Assembly: GCA_009691445.1 (NCBI GenBank)
Contig: SICL01000010.1
Coordinates: 1 to 59,984, forward strand
Source: Candidatus Taenariivivens baikalensis
GTDB lineage: Bacteria > Omnitrophota > Omnitrophia > Omnitrophales > Aquincolibacteriaceae
Length of the DNA stretch: 59,984 nt
Reading direction: 5' to 3'
Part shown: positions 7,951 to 16,421 of the stretch, piece after piece
How positions within the stretch are numbered: position 1 is the stretch's first letter
Layout of the letters: each line of letters begins with the position of its first letter
The notes under the pieces: generated by a model
Told to the model about the DNA's origin: nothing
Seen by the model: the letters and a program-made list of their open reading frames with translations, nothing else
Database searches by the model: none
Made by a program: the position numbers and the translations under genes

Positions 7951-9331
7951 TTTTCCGCCGAAGGACGGATCCGCGTCTGCGGAAAACTGACAACGAGTCG
8001 TTTGTTTCCTTGATGGATTCATACGTTATATCTAAAAGCTTCTCTACTTCCTCTTCGCTCATCGAAAGCACGGGCATAAGGACAATCACAGACCCAAGCG
8101 GTCTTAAGATCAAGCCCTTAGCTCTGGCCCGCCGGATCACCTGAACACCGATTTGTTCTTTGAGATCAAACGACTGTTTTGTTTTTTGATTCTGGACCAG
8201 CTCAATTCCAATCATGAGTCCGGCTTGCCTAATATCACCCACGATGGAAAGCTCTTTAAAGGCCGCCCACCGTTTTTGCGTTTGAGCAATTCGTTTTTGA
8301 ATCAAATCGAGCAAACCGCGTTTTTCAAAAAGCTCAAGGCTGGCAATCGCCGCACGACATGCTAACGGGTTGGCCGTAAAGGTATGCCCATGAAAAAAAG
8401 CTTTGAACTCTTTGTAGTTACCAAGAAACGCTTTATAAATTTCTTCGCTTGCCAGCGTCGCCGCAAGCGGCAGATAACCTCCGGTGAGCCCCTTGGCCAG
8501 GGTCAATAAATCCGGAACCGCCCTTTCCTGTTCATAAGCAAACATGGTTCCGGTCCGCCCGAATCCGGTCGCCACCTCATCAAAAATCAGGAGCACATTA
8601 TAGCGTCTTGTCAGCTTTCTGACAGCTGAAATATAGCCTTTTGGCTGAGTAATCATTCCTGCAGCCCCCTGAATCAGGGGCTCCATGATCAAAGCTGCTA
8701 TCTCTCGATGGTTTTTTTTCAAGATAGATTCCAGGGCAGACAGGGCTCCATCCCTCACCTTGACCGGCGGTCCGCCTTTGGGCCAACGGTAAACATAGGG
8801 ACTTGGGGCTTCAAAGCATTTAAAGAGGAGTGGATGGAAAATTTCATGGAAAAGATCCATCCCTCCCACGCTGACTGCTCCAATCGTATCTCCGTGATAA
8901 GCGTGTTTCAGCCGGACAAACTTGCTTTTTTTCCGAAGGCCGCGGTGCTGCCAGTATTGGAAGGCCATTTTGAGCGCGATCTCAACCGCTTCGGAACCGG
9001 AATCCGAATAAAAGACGCGCGAAAGCCCCGGATTCAATTTCACAAGTTTTTCCGCAAGCAAAATCGCGGAAGGATGAGTGAGCCCCAGAAAAGTCGTATG
9101 GGCAATCTTTCCCAGCTGATCCTCAATCGCCTGATCAATCTCCGGAACCTGATGCCCGTGCACATTACACCAAAGCGAAGACACACCGTCCAAATAGCGC
9201 CGGCCTTGCGTATCAATCAGGTAAGATCCTTCGCCGCGTTCGATAACAAGAATGTCTTCTTTCGCCCAATCTTTCATTTGGGTAAAGGGATGCCAGACAT
9301 ATTTCTTATCTTTAGCCGCGAGATCCATCAC
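7937..9331 (-). CDS. bioA: Adenosylmethionine-8-amino-7-oxononanoate aminotransferase BioA
   Basis: The 464-residue class III aminotransferase begins with KYVWHPFTQMKDW, typical of BioA. It has SGSEAVEIALKMAFQYW, the pyridoxal aspartate region LLIFDEVATGFGRTG and the PLP lysine in LTLAKGLTGGYLPLAAT. It converts KAPA to DAPA in biotin synthesis with SAM as the usual amino donor. The last ~20 residues (from about SLSVFRRRG) look foreign to the family and are encoded by a dispersed palindrome plus an inverted repeat, so the ancestral stop was probably upstream. The next gene, bioD, completes the step to dethiobiotin. Confidence 0.95.
   Translation of the reverse strand: MMDLAAKDKKYVWHPFTQMKDWAKEDILVIERGEGSYLIDTQGRRYLDGVSSLWCNVHGHQVPEIDQAIEDQLGKIAHTTFLGLTHPSAILLAEKLVKLNPGLSRVFYSDSGSEAVEIALKMAFQYWQHRGLRKKSKFVRLKHAYHGDTIGAVSVGGMDLFHEIFHPLLFKCFEAPSPYVYRWPKGGPPVKVRDGALSALESILKKNHREIAALIMEPLIQGAAGMITQPKGYISAVRKLTRRYNVLLIFDEVATGFGRTGTMFAYEQERAVPDLLTLAKGLTGGYLPLAATLASEEIYKAFLGNYKEFKAFFHGHTFTANPLACRAAIASLELFEKRGLLDLIQKRIAQTQKRWAAFKELSIVGDIRQAGLMIGIELVQNQKTKQSFDLKEQIGVQVIRRARAKGLILRPLGSVIVLMPVLSMSEEEVEKLLDITYESIKETNDSLSVFRRRGSVLRRKSLRL
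7951..7986. repeat. GGATCC-centred short palindrome in the bioA 3' end
   Basis: An imperfect 36-bp palindrome has arms ttttccgcc and gcggaaaa around a GGATCC centre with gaaggac to its left. It encodes the odd basic tail FRRRGSVLRRK of BioA. Nearly the same palindrome occurs at about 21,167-21,202, nested in a larger repeat, so this is a dispersed element that has inserted in or near the bioA stop. Confidence 0.7.
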
Positions 9332-9717
9332 TAATAATTCCAGACCCGCTGACGGCGGATGCGAAGGGCGGGTTCAATGCGGGTGACACCTTTCGGTGGA
9401 AGACCCTCGCCAACAAACTCCACACGAAGTGGGCGGGTTTCCCCGGATTTTAAAATCAGACTTTGATCTTTTCGAAACACACTGAGTGGCTGTTCGCCCC
9501 GCGGCACCATTCGATCAAATATTTCGATCTGAGCACGCAGAATGACTTCGCGCGTTTCTTGGGTTGTGTTGGTGATGTTTGCCTGAAGTTCGAAACGTAG
9601 CGGTTCTTTTTCACGAGCCGAAACCTCGGAGATATTAATTTCGCCGAGGGCATAAGCAGAAGAAATTCCAAGCACCAAATACCAAATTCCAAACAAACCA
9701 CAAACTACAAATCTCAA
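9331..9717 (-). CDS. Small secreted hypothetical protein with repeat-derived signal peptide
   Basis: I place the start at TTG 9717, giving 128 residues: a hydrophobic leader (RFVVCGLFGIWYLVLGISSAYA) and a beta-rich domain with conserved-looking charged strands (EINISEVSAREKEPLRFELQ to RIEPALRIRRQRVWNY). The frame stays open further upstream, but that part overlaps the end of the GGDEF gene. The hydrophobic leader is encoded by one arm of the hairpin repeat at 9661-9805, and the AYA|LG boundary looks like a signal peptidase I site. The mature domain is of unknown function. The bioA start follows directly. Start choice is uncertain. Confidence 0.55.
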   Translation of the reverse strand: MRFVVCGLFGIWYLVLGISSAYALGEINISEVSAREKEPLRFELQANITNTTQETREVILRAQIEIFDRMVPRGEQPLSVFRKDQSLILKSGETRPLRVEFVGEGLPPKGVTRIEPALRIRRQRVWNY

Positions 9718-9805
9718 AACTCCAAGCGGTTCCGGTCGAAATTTGAAACCTTTTTTTCGGAATTTTTTTGGTGCTTGGTGTTTGGGATTTGTGATTTTAG
9801 AATTC
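9661..9805. repeat. Iterated-word hairpin, CCAAATTCCAAA type
   Basis: The left arm carries caccaaataccaaattcc and the right arm ggtgcttggtgtttgggatt, its inverse with variation. Both are built from iterated short words of the type CCAAA-T-T. The element joins the 3' end of the GGDEF gene to the small secreted protein and supplies that protein's signal-peptide codons. Repeats of this type read as F-G-I-W-Y-L-like peptides on one strand. Confidence 0.75.
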
Positions 9806-10573
9806 AATGGCTGTATAATTTTCTCCGTCTGAAACCAAACACTGAACGCGTTTATTACCTTCCCGACGGGAATGTTCCAGGGCCACCTTGGCGCGATTTT
9901 CAAATTGCATCGCGTTCTCGCCAACCTGATACGCGGTCAGGCCTGCTCGGAATTTTATATCTAATTCTTCGATGCTATTTTCGAGCAATCTTTCAATCAC
10001 GCGCTCAGCACGGATTAAATCCGTGTGCGGCAACATCATATAAAACGCATCATCCTCAAAGCGGGCCAGTAAATCCGTGGCACGAATATGGCTTTGGATC
10101 AAAACAGAGAAACGTTTGAGTAAATCATCCCCGCGCTTGGGTCCAAAATTTTCATTGAAGGAACGAAAGTGATCTAGATCCATCACACAAAGGGTGACCG
10201 AATAACGGTAGCGACCCGCTCGCACAATTTCTTCCTGAAGCTTACTGTCAAAATAGGCGGAACTCCAAGCGCCGGTGATATCGTCCCAGGATTGCTCGGA
10301 CTCAAGCCGTCTTTTGCGCTGAAAATAAGTCCAAATAAAATAAAATACGTCCAGACTCAGAGTCAGGCCCGCTGCGAAAATCACCCAAAAACTCTGAGAG
10401 CCGACGAAAGAAACCTGATGGATCCATTGATGAGCCAAAAAGGCAAGTATGGTGGCGGCTCCGGTGCTGTGGATAGCCGCCAAAGTCTGATAAAGCGCGA
10501 GTTCTTTATCTAGGGCCTGCTTTTCGCGGTCACGAATTTCTGCGGATTTTGATTTATTAAATTTCAAGAGCAA
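9797..10573 (-). CDS. Membrane-anchored degenerate GGDEF-domain protein
   Basis: The 258-residue frame starts with TTG at 10573; a second TTG at 10567 is better spaced from the upstream ggag. Residues about 31-75 form two membrane segments, followed by a GGDEF fold (YRYSVTLCVMDLDHFRSFNENFG). Where active diguanylate cyclases have R-[YF]-G-G-[DE]-E-F, this protein has RFEDDAFYMMLP, so the substrate loop is degenerate and c-di-GMP synthesis is unlikely. It may bind a nucleotide or act as a structural regulator. Its gene ends in a hairpin repeat. The fold call is good; activity is doubtful. Confidence 0.85.
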   Translation of the reverse strand: MLLKFNKSKSAEIRDREKQALDKELALYQTLAAIHSTGAATILAFLAHQWIHQVSFVGSQSFWVIFAAGLTLSLDVFYFIWTYFQRKRRLESEQSWDDITGAWSSAYFDSKLQEEIVRAGRYRYSVTLCVMDLDHFRSFNENFGPKRGDDLLKRFSVLIQSHIRATDLLARFEDDAFYMMLPHTDLIRAERVIERLLENSIEELDIKFRAGLTAYQVGENAMQFENRAKVALEHSRREGNKRVQCLVSDGENYTAIEF

Positions 10574-10872
10574 GCTCTCCTAGTATTGACTGACTGAGCG
10601 CTATCTTACACCTGTTCACAGGAACAGAGAAAGGGACATTTTATTAAGCGGCTTGCTGGAGGCGCTGTTCGGAGCGGTAGGACTGGAGGATGGATTCGAC
10701 GGCTTGAATGTTCAGGTTGAGGCCGTGGTTAAAGAGATTGTGCAGATCAATACCACGGGAGAATCACAGGCTGAGTCCAGCCCAGGGAAGTCTCTGTGAA
10801 AAGGAGCGCCGTCAGCAAAGCCGTGGTACGGCATAAGGTGAGTGCTTGTTTTGCAAATCATCCGGCTTGACT
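10574..10872. other. Degraded patch, possible mobile-element remnant
   Basis: No intact gene is present in these 299 bases. On the minus strand, about 10,645-10,745, one frame reads as a C-terminal tail (HNLFNHGLNLNIQAVES... then YRSEQRLQQAA and stop) without any start or upstream domain. Another short frame spans about 10,780-10,900. The patch separates the bio/AlbA operon from the GGDEF gene and resembles debris of an insertion sequence, but I recognise no transposase domain and see no clear terminal repeats. Confidence 0.4.
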
Positions 10873-12249
10873 CTAAGGCGAAGGGGTTTGTGTCACTTCC
10901 CAATATCCGCCTTTATCAGGCCCCAGACGTTTCAGCTGGCCTTCCTGCTTGAGCTTCCTGATGACTTTCTCAATGCCCGCATGACTTAATCCGAGAGATT
11001 GCATTATTTCCTGAATGGTAATTGTCGGCCTTGCTTCAATCACCCTCAATATTTTCTCCCTACTTTTCTCCCTACTTTTCTCCCTACTTTTCTCTACGCT
11101 CTTGTTGATGCGTTGAGACCCGGATGCCTGTATCGCGGAAATATCGGAACGGAGAAAAATCACGGTAAACCCATTCATGTTTTTCCGAAAACCCACCTTC
11201 ACTCCTGCGGAGTTACATTCTTCACTAATACGACGCAAACCGGAACCCCATTTTTCAATATCCTCTGAGCGATATAACGTCTCGGCAATGAGAGGATTGC
11301 GGGGAAGGCTGGGCTCGTTTCCCTTGATAAAATCTTCGGGGGAATAAGCGTACGGAAATTGGCCTGGATTATAGATTTCTACTCGGTCTCGATAGATGGC
11401 AATCTCATTACTTTTGGGATTCGTAAAATCTCTGTGGCATAGTGAGTTAATAATTGCTTCCTTGATGGCCCGTACCGGGATTTCCGGAATTTCCAACCTG
11501 CGACTCCCGGAAAGATCCGCCCGCCAATTGATGTGTTCTTTGACATACGCTTCGCTTTTTTCGATCAGGTCAAAAAGATTACCTCTGAAACTTTGGATAT
11601 CCAGAAAGGTTATCTTATCTTTCCCCGCGAAAACCGCGGCTTGCACCTCGATACTGTTGTCCCGGTGGAAAAGCGCGCTACCCGCATTGAGCAGCTTTCC
11701 GCCCTGAATAAGATGCAATTTATTCAAAACATTTTTTGAAGAATCAAAAGAAAAACTAATCCTCCCCGCATCTTTGCCTCTGTTGACAAACAATCGCAGG
11801 GTTGAAACATCTGCGCCGGAAACCGGAGTTTTGGAGGCCTCTGCGCCCCACGAGTAAATATAGTTTTTCTTCTTTTCCACAAGGCGTCCAATTTCATTGG
11901 TGGAAAGTTTTTTATCTTCTTCTCCAGCTCGCAGATAAAATCGTCCATAAGCGGAATACAGCCCTTCATGTCCGGTAAACTCCGTAAGGATACAATCCTT
12001 ACCCAATATCCTCTGAACTTTAATCTCTGGAAAAATTTTGGGGTCAATGTGATCGGATATTGATTTGGCAATATCTCTAATCGTTGATTTCCCAATCTGC
12101 TGACCAACAACTCTGCCATCATCTTCAATGCCGAAATAGACCACGCCCTTGCTGTGCTTATTCAGCATCGCACAGATAGAAATAATGGCTTCTTTGAGTT
12201 CTGCCGTTGATTTTTTAAGTTCGGCGGTTTCGCTTTCTTTAAATTTCAT
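10873..12249 (-). CDS. AlbA_2/Schlafen-type ATP-binding transcriptional regulator (COG2865-like)
   Basis: I take ATG 12249 as the start (458 residues). Its first bases overlap the bioF stop as ATGA, with a good Shine-Dalgarno sequence (taaggagcc) ahead of it. Domains in order: N-terminal AlbA_2/Schlafen domain (ESETAELKKS, then GVVYFGIEDDGRVVGQ), a middle region with a GHKL-like ATPase module (IKEAIINSLCHRDFT; EKWGSGLRRISEEC) and a C-terminal winged helix (PTITIQEIMQSLGLSHAGIEKV). A four-copy SREK repeat links the last two. Proteins of this layout are usually predicted transcriptional regulators, sometimes near defence genes. Coupling to bioF could make it a biotin-operon regulator, or it may have arrived by transfer. 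Confidence 0.85.
   Translation of the reverse strand: MKFKESETAELKKSTAELKEAIISICAMLNKHSKGVVYFGIEDDGRVVGQQIGKSTIRDIAKSISDHIDPKIFPEIKVQRILGKDCILTEFTGHEGLYSAYGRFYLRAGEEDKKLSTNEIGRLVEKKKNYIYSWGAEASKTPVSGADVSTLRLFVNRGKDAGRISFSFDSSKNVLNKLHLIQGGKLLNAGSALFHRDNSIEVQAAVFAGKDKITFLDIQSFRGNLFDLIEKSEAYVKEHINWRADLSGSRRLEIPEIPVRAIKEAIINSLCHRDFTNPKSNEIAIYRDRVEIYNPGQFPYAYSPEDFIKGNEPSLPRNPLIAETLYRSEDIEKWGSGLRRISEECNSAGVKVGFRKNMNGFTVIFLRSDISAIQASGSQRINKSVEKSREKSREKSREKILRVIEARPTITIQEIMQSLGLSHAGIEKVIRKLKQEGQLKRLGPDKGGYWEVTQTPSP
11052..11097. repeat. 12-bp tandem repeat (about 3.8 copies)
   Basis: The unit ttttctccctac is repeated three times exactly (11,052-11,087) and then in a shortened fourth copy. On the coding strand it encodes the S-R-E-K linker repeats of the AlbA-type protein. 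Unit length is a multiple of three, so copy-number change would keep the frame. Confidence 0.9.
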
Positions 12250-13412
12250 ACTTGGCTCCTTATTGTCCGAAGCGCGGATAAAAGCAGGTCGATTTCTTCT
12301 TTTTCGTGGAGGGAACTTATCGTGATGCGAAGGCGGGCTTTGCCTTTGGGAACGGTGGGGTAGCGGATTGCGGGGACCAGAATCCCCTGCTCCTTCAGAT
12401 ATTGAGAGGCCTTGAGGGCTGCTTTTTCTTCGCCGAAAATCACAGGGAAAATCGGCGAAATAATAGGCCCTTGAATCAATCCCAATCCGGACAATCCTTC
12501 GTGAAGTATCTGGATATTGCGCCAAAGTTTATGGCGGATTTGCGGCTGTTCGTCCAAAAGCGTGAGCGCTTCGTCAATCACAGCGCAAAGCACGGGAGGG
12601 ATGGCTGTGGAAAAAATAAAAGCCCTCGAGCTATTGATTAAATAATCGATCACTTCAGCGGAAGCGGCGGCGAATCCTCCGAGACAACCCAGCGCTTTGG
12701 AGGTGGTTCCAATGATCACATCGATCTCCGGTTCAAGGCCGGAATCTTCCGCGGCGCCGCGTCCGCGCAGCCCCATCACGCCCGTGCCGTGCGCATCATC
12801 GACAATCAGTATCGCGCCAAACTGTTTTTTAATTTTCACGAGCGCGTTTAAATCCGCAAGATCGCCGTCCATGCTGAAGACCGTATCCGAGACAAGCAGT
12901 TTTCTTGGGTAATCTTGATTCTTTTCAAAAATTTCGTCGCAGCGTTCGTAGTTTTTATGCGGAAAGACGCGGATCGTTGCGCCGGAAAGTCTGGCTCCGT
13001 CGATCAGCGAAGCGTGGCAAAGCTTGTCCATCACAATCAAATCTTTTTCTCCGGCCAAAGCCGAAAGCACACCTAGATTCGTCAAATATCCGGAAGAAAA
13101 AAGAAGCGCCTTTTCTTTTCCTTTCCACCCCGCTATTTTCTCTTCGACGCGGGTGTGGACTGCACTCGTGCCCGAAACAAGCCGCGATGCGCCAGCGCCC
13201 ACGCCATATTTTTTAGCTGCCTTCCCCGCGGCCTCGATTAAACGCGGATGCTGAGAAAGGCCGAGATAATCATTCCCGCAAAAAAGCAGGATCGGTATTC
13301 CTTCTAATCGTGCGCGCGTGCCCTGAACTTCGGAAAGCACCCGCAGCGACCGGTAAAGATCCTTGGCTTGGAGTTCTTCGAGCTCTTGCTGCAGAAAGGT
13401 GGGATTCATCAT
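12246..13412 (-). CDS. bioF: 8-amino-7-oxononanoate synthase BioF
   Basis: The 388-residue alpha-oxoamine synthase has FCGNDYLGLSQHPRL, GAGASRLVSGTSAVH, VDDAHGTGVMG and the PLP-lysine motif IGTTSKALGCLGGF, all typical of BioF. It condenses pimeloyl-thioester with L-alanine to KAPA. Its start overlaps the stop of the FabF-like gene, and its stop overlaps the start of the AlbA-type gene, so it is translationally linked on both sides. Length is normal. Confidence 0.96.
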   Translation of the reverse strand: MMNPTFLQQELEELQAKDLYRSLRVLSEVQGTRARLEGIPILLFCGNDYLGLSQHPRLIEAAGKAAKKYGVGAGASRLVSGTSAVHTRVEEKIAGWKGKEKALLFSSGYLTNLGVLSALAGEKDLIVMDKLCHASLIDGARLSGATIRVFPHKNYERCDEIFEKNQDYPRKLLVSDTVFSMDGDLADLNALVKIKKQFGAILIVDDAHGTGVMGLRGRGAAEDSGLEPEIDVIIGTTSKALGCLGGFAAASAEVIDYLINSSRAFIFSTAIPPVLCAVIDEALTLLDEQPQIRHKLWRNIQILHEGLSGLGLIQGPIISPIFPVIFGEEKAALKASQYLKEQGILVPAIRYPTVPKGKARLRITISSLHEKEEIDLLLSALRTIRSQV

Positions 13413-14614
13413 TATAGCTTTTGCAGTCCAATAACGGCAATGTGCCCGCCAAACCCCATCGACAGCGAAAGAACCCGATTGATTTTTTTATTGCGGGATT
13501 TTTTTGGAACATAATCCAGATCGCATTCGGGATCTGGATGATCGAGTCCGATCGTGGGCGGTAAAAAGTCATCTTTCATCGCGAGAAGACTCGCGATAAT
13601 TTCTACCGTCCCCGAGGCTCCCAGCATGTGGCCCGTCATGGATTTAGTGGAACTCATTGGGATTTGATACGCCTGCTTGCCAAGCGCGTGCTTGATTTCG
13701 CGCGTTTCATAAAGGTCTCCGCTCACGGTTCCTGTTCCATGAAGATTAATGTAATCAATGTCGGCCACGTTCCATCCCGCACGTTTTAAAAAAAGCTGAA
13801 TGGTGTGGGAAAGCGCGTGTTCACTTTCGCTAAATCGGAGCACATCTTTTCCGTCAGTACCGTAAGCATGCCCAGCAATTTCTCCATAGATGGGAACTCC
13901 CCGGGATTGGGCATTCTCCAGACTTTCGAGCAGCACCACTCCCGCGCCTTCCCCCACCATAAATCCGGAGCGCCGTTTGTCAAAAGGCAGCATCTGTTCA
14001 TGCGCGAGCGCTTTCATATTATAGTAGCCCGCCATCATTAATGGAGTAATCGAAGCATCGCTTGCGCCAGCGATGCAATAATCCACGACCCCGTCGGCCA
14101 CCATACGCGCGCCTTCAATCACGGCAACCGTTCCCGTAGCACAAGCTGCGATATAACATTTGGCCGGACCTTTTAGTTCCCATTTTCTAGCGATCCACTG
14201 CGCTCCGAAATTCGGCACCGTGTTTGCATAAATCCGGGCGCCCAGCATCGCGCTGGGATGTTTTTGAAATCTTTCCTGGAAGCGGTCAATGGTGTGAACG
14301 CCGCCTTTGCTGGAGCTGACGGATATTCCGATACGGTAAGGATCAACTTGTTCCACACGCAGCCCGGCATTTCCAAAAGCTTCGTCGGTTGCCGCAACCG
14401 CGTACCTTATAAAAGGATCCATCAGATGGGTCCCTTGAGACCTTCCGTCACATCCCATCACTTCAAACGCCGTTTTGAAAGGATACGAAGATGCATCAAA
14501 AGAGACGATGGGCCTTAGGCCGCAAAATCCCGACTTTAAATTTTTTGTGAATTCTTCCAGATCATTTCCCAGGGGGGAAATAACACCCATGCCCGTCACT
14601 ACAACTCGCCGCAT
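13412..14614 (-). CDS. FabF-like beta-ketoacyl-ACP synthase in the biotin operon
   Basis: The 400-residue condensing enzyme begins RRVVVTGMGVISPLGND and keeps the catalytic cysteine (YIAACATGTVAVIEGA) and both histidines (NLHGTGTVSGD; KSMTGHMLGASG), so it should be active. It lies between a FabG-like reductase and bioF with one-base overlaps. No bioC, bioH, bioW, bioI or bioZ is seen here, so it probably extends the acyl chain that becomes pimeloyl-ACP. It could also be a general KAS II that happens to sit in the operon. Confidence 0.93.
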   Translation of the reverse strand: MRRVVVTGMGVISPLGNDLEEFTKNLKSGFCGLRPIVSFDASSYPFKTAFEVMGCDGRSQGTHLMDPFIRYAVAATDEAFGNAGLRVEQVDPYRIGISVSSSKGGVHTIDRFQERFQKHPSAMLGARIYANTVPNFGAQWIARKWELKGPAKCYIAACATGTVAVIEGARMVADGVVDYCIAGASDASITPLMMAGYYNMKALAHEQMLPFDKRRSGFMVGEGAGVVLLESLENAQSRGVPIYGEIAGHAYGTDGKDVLRFSESEHALSHTIQLFLKRAGWNVADIDYINLHGTGTVSGDLYETREIKHALGKQAYQIPMSSTKSMTGHMLGASGTVEIIASLLAMKDDFLPPTIGLDHPDPECDLDYVPKKSRNKKINRVLSLSMGFGGHIAVIGLQKL

Positions 14615-15366
14615 CAGGAAATCTTCCTTGATTCAAAATGAAATACTTGCCCCGTTACCTGACTCATTCGGTCGGAACAAAGATAAACCAGAAAATCCGC
14701 CACTTCGTTTGGATCAGAAAATTGTTCAAGCGGACTCGCCATTCGATTCGCCTCAATCACCTCTTCCGGAAGAAGTTCGGTCATGCGCGATTTCATAAAT
14801 CCAGGATTTACTGCGTTCACAAGTACCTTCCGGCTTCCGAGCTCCTGGGCCAATGATTTGGTGAGCGCGATTAATCCGGCCTTGGAGGCAGCATAATTGG
14901 AAATTCCAAACCCTCCCATAAGTGCCACACGGCTGGTGATCATAAAAATTTTTTTTCCACTCGCCAATTCGCCGGGCTTTGTTTTTTTTAGAAAAAATGA
15001 GAGCAGTTTTTTTGTGAGATAATAGGGCGCCTTAAGATTCACACTCATCACGTAATCCCACTCTTCCTCGGTCATATTCAAAAGCGTGTGATCCCGCACC
15101 GCCGCGGCATTATGAATGAGAGCATCCAGCTTTTCCGTTTTGGACTTAATGACTTTGACAAATTCATCGATGGCTCGGGGATCTGCCAGATCCAGTAGAA
15201 ATCCTTCAGCTCCCGCCTGCATCAAAACTTCGGCTTGAGAAGACGCTTGATGATAGGTAAAAAAAACCCGTGCGCCGTGATTCAAAGCGCGGGTAACAAA
15301 GGCCTGACCGAGACGGCTGGTCCCGCCCGTGATCAGAAGAGTTTGATTTGTGAGAGTTTTTTCCAA
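14614..15366 (-). CDS. FabG-like short-chain dehydrogenase/reductase in the biotin operon
   Basis: The 250-residue SDR protein has an NAD(P)-binding TGGTSRLGQAFV segment, the IHNAAAVRD motif (equivalent of N-N-A-G), and the Y-x-x-x-K pair in SNYAASKAGLIALTKSLA. This matches 3-oxoacyl-ACP reductases. It is encoded between bioB and the FabF-like gene. Together with that ketosynthase it forms two of the four steps of an acyl-elongation cycle, which suggests a pathway-dedicated pair for the pimelate moiety. The specific substrate cannot be read from the sequence. Confidence 0.92.
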   Translation of the reverse strand: MEKTLTNQTLLITGGTSRLGQAFVTRALNHGARVFFTYHQASSQAEVLMQAGAEGFLLDLADPRAIDEFVKVIKSKTEKLDALIHNAAAVRDHTLLNMTEEEWDYVMSVNLKAPYYLTKKLLSFFLKKTKPGELASGKKIFMITSRVALMGGFGISNYAASKAGLIALTKSLAQELGSRKVLVNAVNPGFMKSRMTELLPEEVIEANRMASPLEQFSDPNEVADFLVYLCSDRMSQVTGQVFHFESRKIS

Positions 15367-15384
15367 GGTAATTGGATGCGAGGA

Positions 15385-16413
15385 TTAAATCTTGGCCGTT
15401 GCCGGAGCTTCCTGGGCTTTTTGATCCATGGCCTTCGGCGGTTCAAACCCGGCGCGTTTCAGCATATCCACATCGGCTTGAATGGGATTGCCTTCCGTCG
15501 TCAAATAACCGCCGATAATGAGTCCGTTGGCTCCGCCCTTCAGCGACTTTTCCTGATAACCGTCGCCCAAATTCACTTCGCGGCCGCCGGCCAGTTTGAT
15601 ATTGGCTTTGGGATGAATAAAACGAAAGACGGCAATGGTCTTGATCATTTCCATCGGATCCGGAGCCGGTTGTTCTTCAAGCGGAGTTCCGGGACGCGGA
15701 TTCAGAATATTCATCGGCAAACAATGCGGCGCAAACGGTTTCAGTTCAAAGGCAAGTTTCACGCGGTCTTCGCGGGTTTCTCCCATTCCTAAAATCCCGC
15801 CGGAACAGATTTCAACATCGCCACGTTGAAGCATTTCCAGAGTTTCGATTCGTTTGTCATAAGTATGCGTTGAAACAATTTCGGGATAAAATTCGCGAGA
15901 GCTTTGAAGATTGCTGTTAAACCGGCGCAGCCCGACTTCCTTAAGACGCTCCACGCGTTCCGGATTCAAAAATCCAAGCGATCCGTCCAGATTTAAAGCG
16001 GTTTCTTTTTTGAGCAGCTGATAAATATCCAGAATCTGTTCAAATTCCTTATCATTAAGTTCACCACCGCTTGTCACAATGCAAAAATTCTTAGTTCCCT
16101 TTCTTTCAAAGGCCTTGGCAGATTCTAGAACTTCTTCGGGACTCATAAGTTTGTACCGGTTGACCCGTGTATCAAAGCGGACGGACTGAGAACAAAACCC
16201 GCAATCTTCAGCGCAAAGATAACTCTTAGCATTGATCAGGGCGCAAAGCCCCGGTTCCTTGGAATTAAAATGGAAATTAATCTCTCGGGCAGCTTCAAGC
16301 AGGGCATCAATGTCGTCTTGCTTTTCAATTTCGATAAGCTTGATCGCGTCCTCGAAGGAAACTTCAAGTCCGCTTAAAACCTTTTCTTTGAGCTCTTGGA
16401 TGAATAGTTTCAT
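15385..16413 (-). CDS. bioB: Biotin synthase BioB
   Basis: The 342-residue radical SAM enzyme carries the [4Fe-4S] motif in SYLCAEDCGFCSQSVRF (C-x3-C-x2-C). It also has SGGELNDKEF, LDGSLGFLNPE, CSGGILGMGETREDRV and PMNILNPRPGTPLE, all characteristic of BioB. It inserts sulfur into dethiobiotin. The C-terminus has a short alanine- and lysine-rich tail. It is the first bio gene of the run and follows the sulfur genes after a hairpin repeat of about 80 bases. Confidence 0.97.
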   Translation of the reverse strand: MKLFIQELKEKVLSGLEVSFEDAIKLIEIEKQDDIDALLEAAREINFHFNSKEPGLCALINAKSYLCAEDCGFCSQSVRFDTRVNRYKLMSPEEVLESAKAFERKGTKNFCIVTSGGELNDKEFEQILDIYQLLKKETALNLDGSLGFLNPERVERLKEVGLRRFNSNLQSSREFYPEIVSTHTYDKRIETLEMLQRGDVEICSGGILGMGETREDRVKLAFELKPFAPHCLPMNILNPRPGTPLEEQPAPDPMEMIKTIAVFRFIHPKANIKLAGGREVNLGDGYQEKSLKGGANGLIIGGYLTTEGNPIQADVDMLKRAGFEPPKAMDQKAQEAPATAKI

Positions 16414-16421
16414 ATGCTTTT

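Noticed and set aside
10645..10745. R-S-E-Q-R peptide in the degraded patch as another junction motif
   Set aside because: The fourth position is not hydrophobic, the frame is a remnant, and it has no domain context. Treated as chance.
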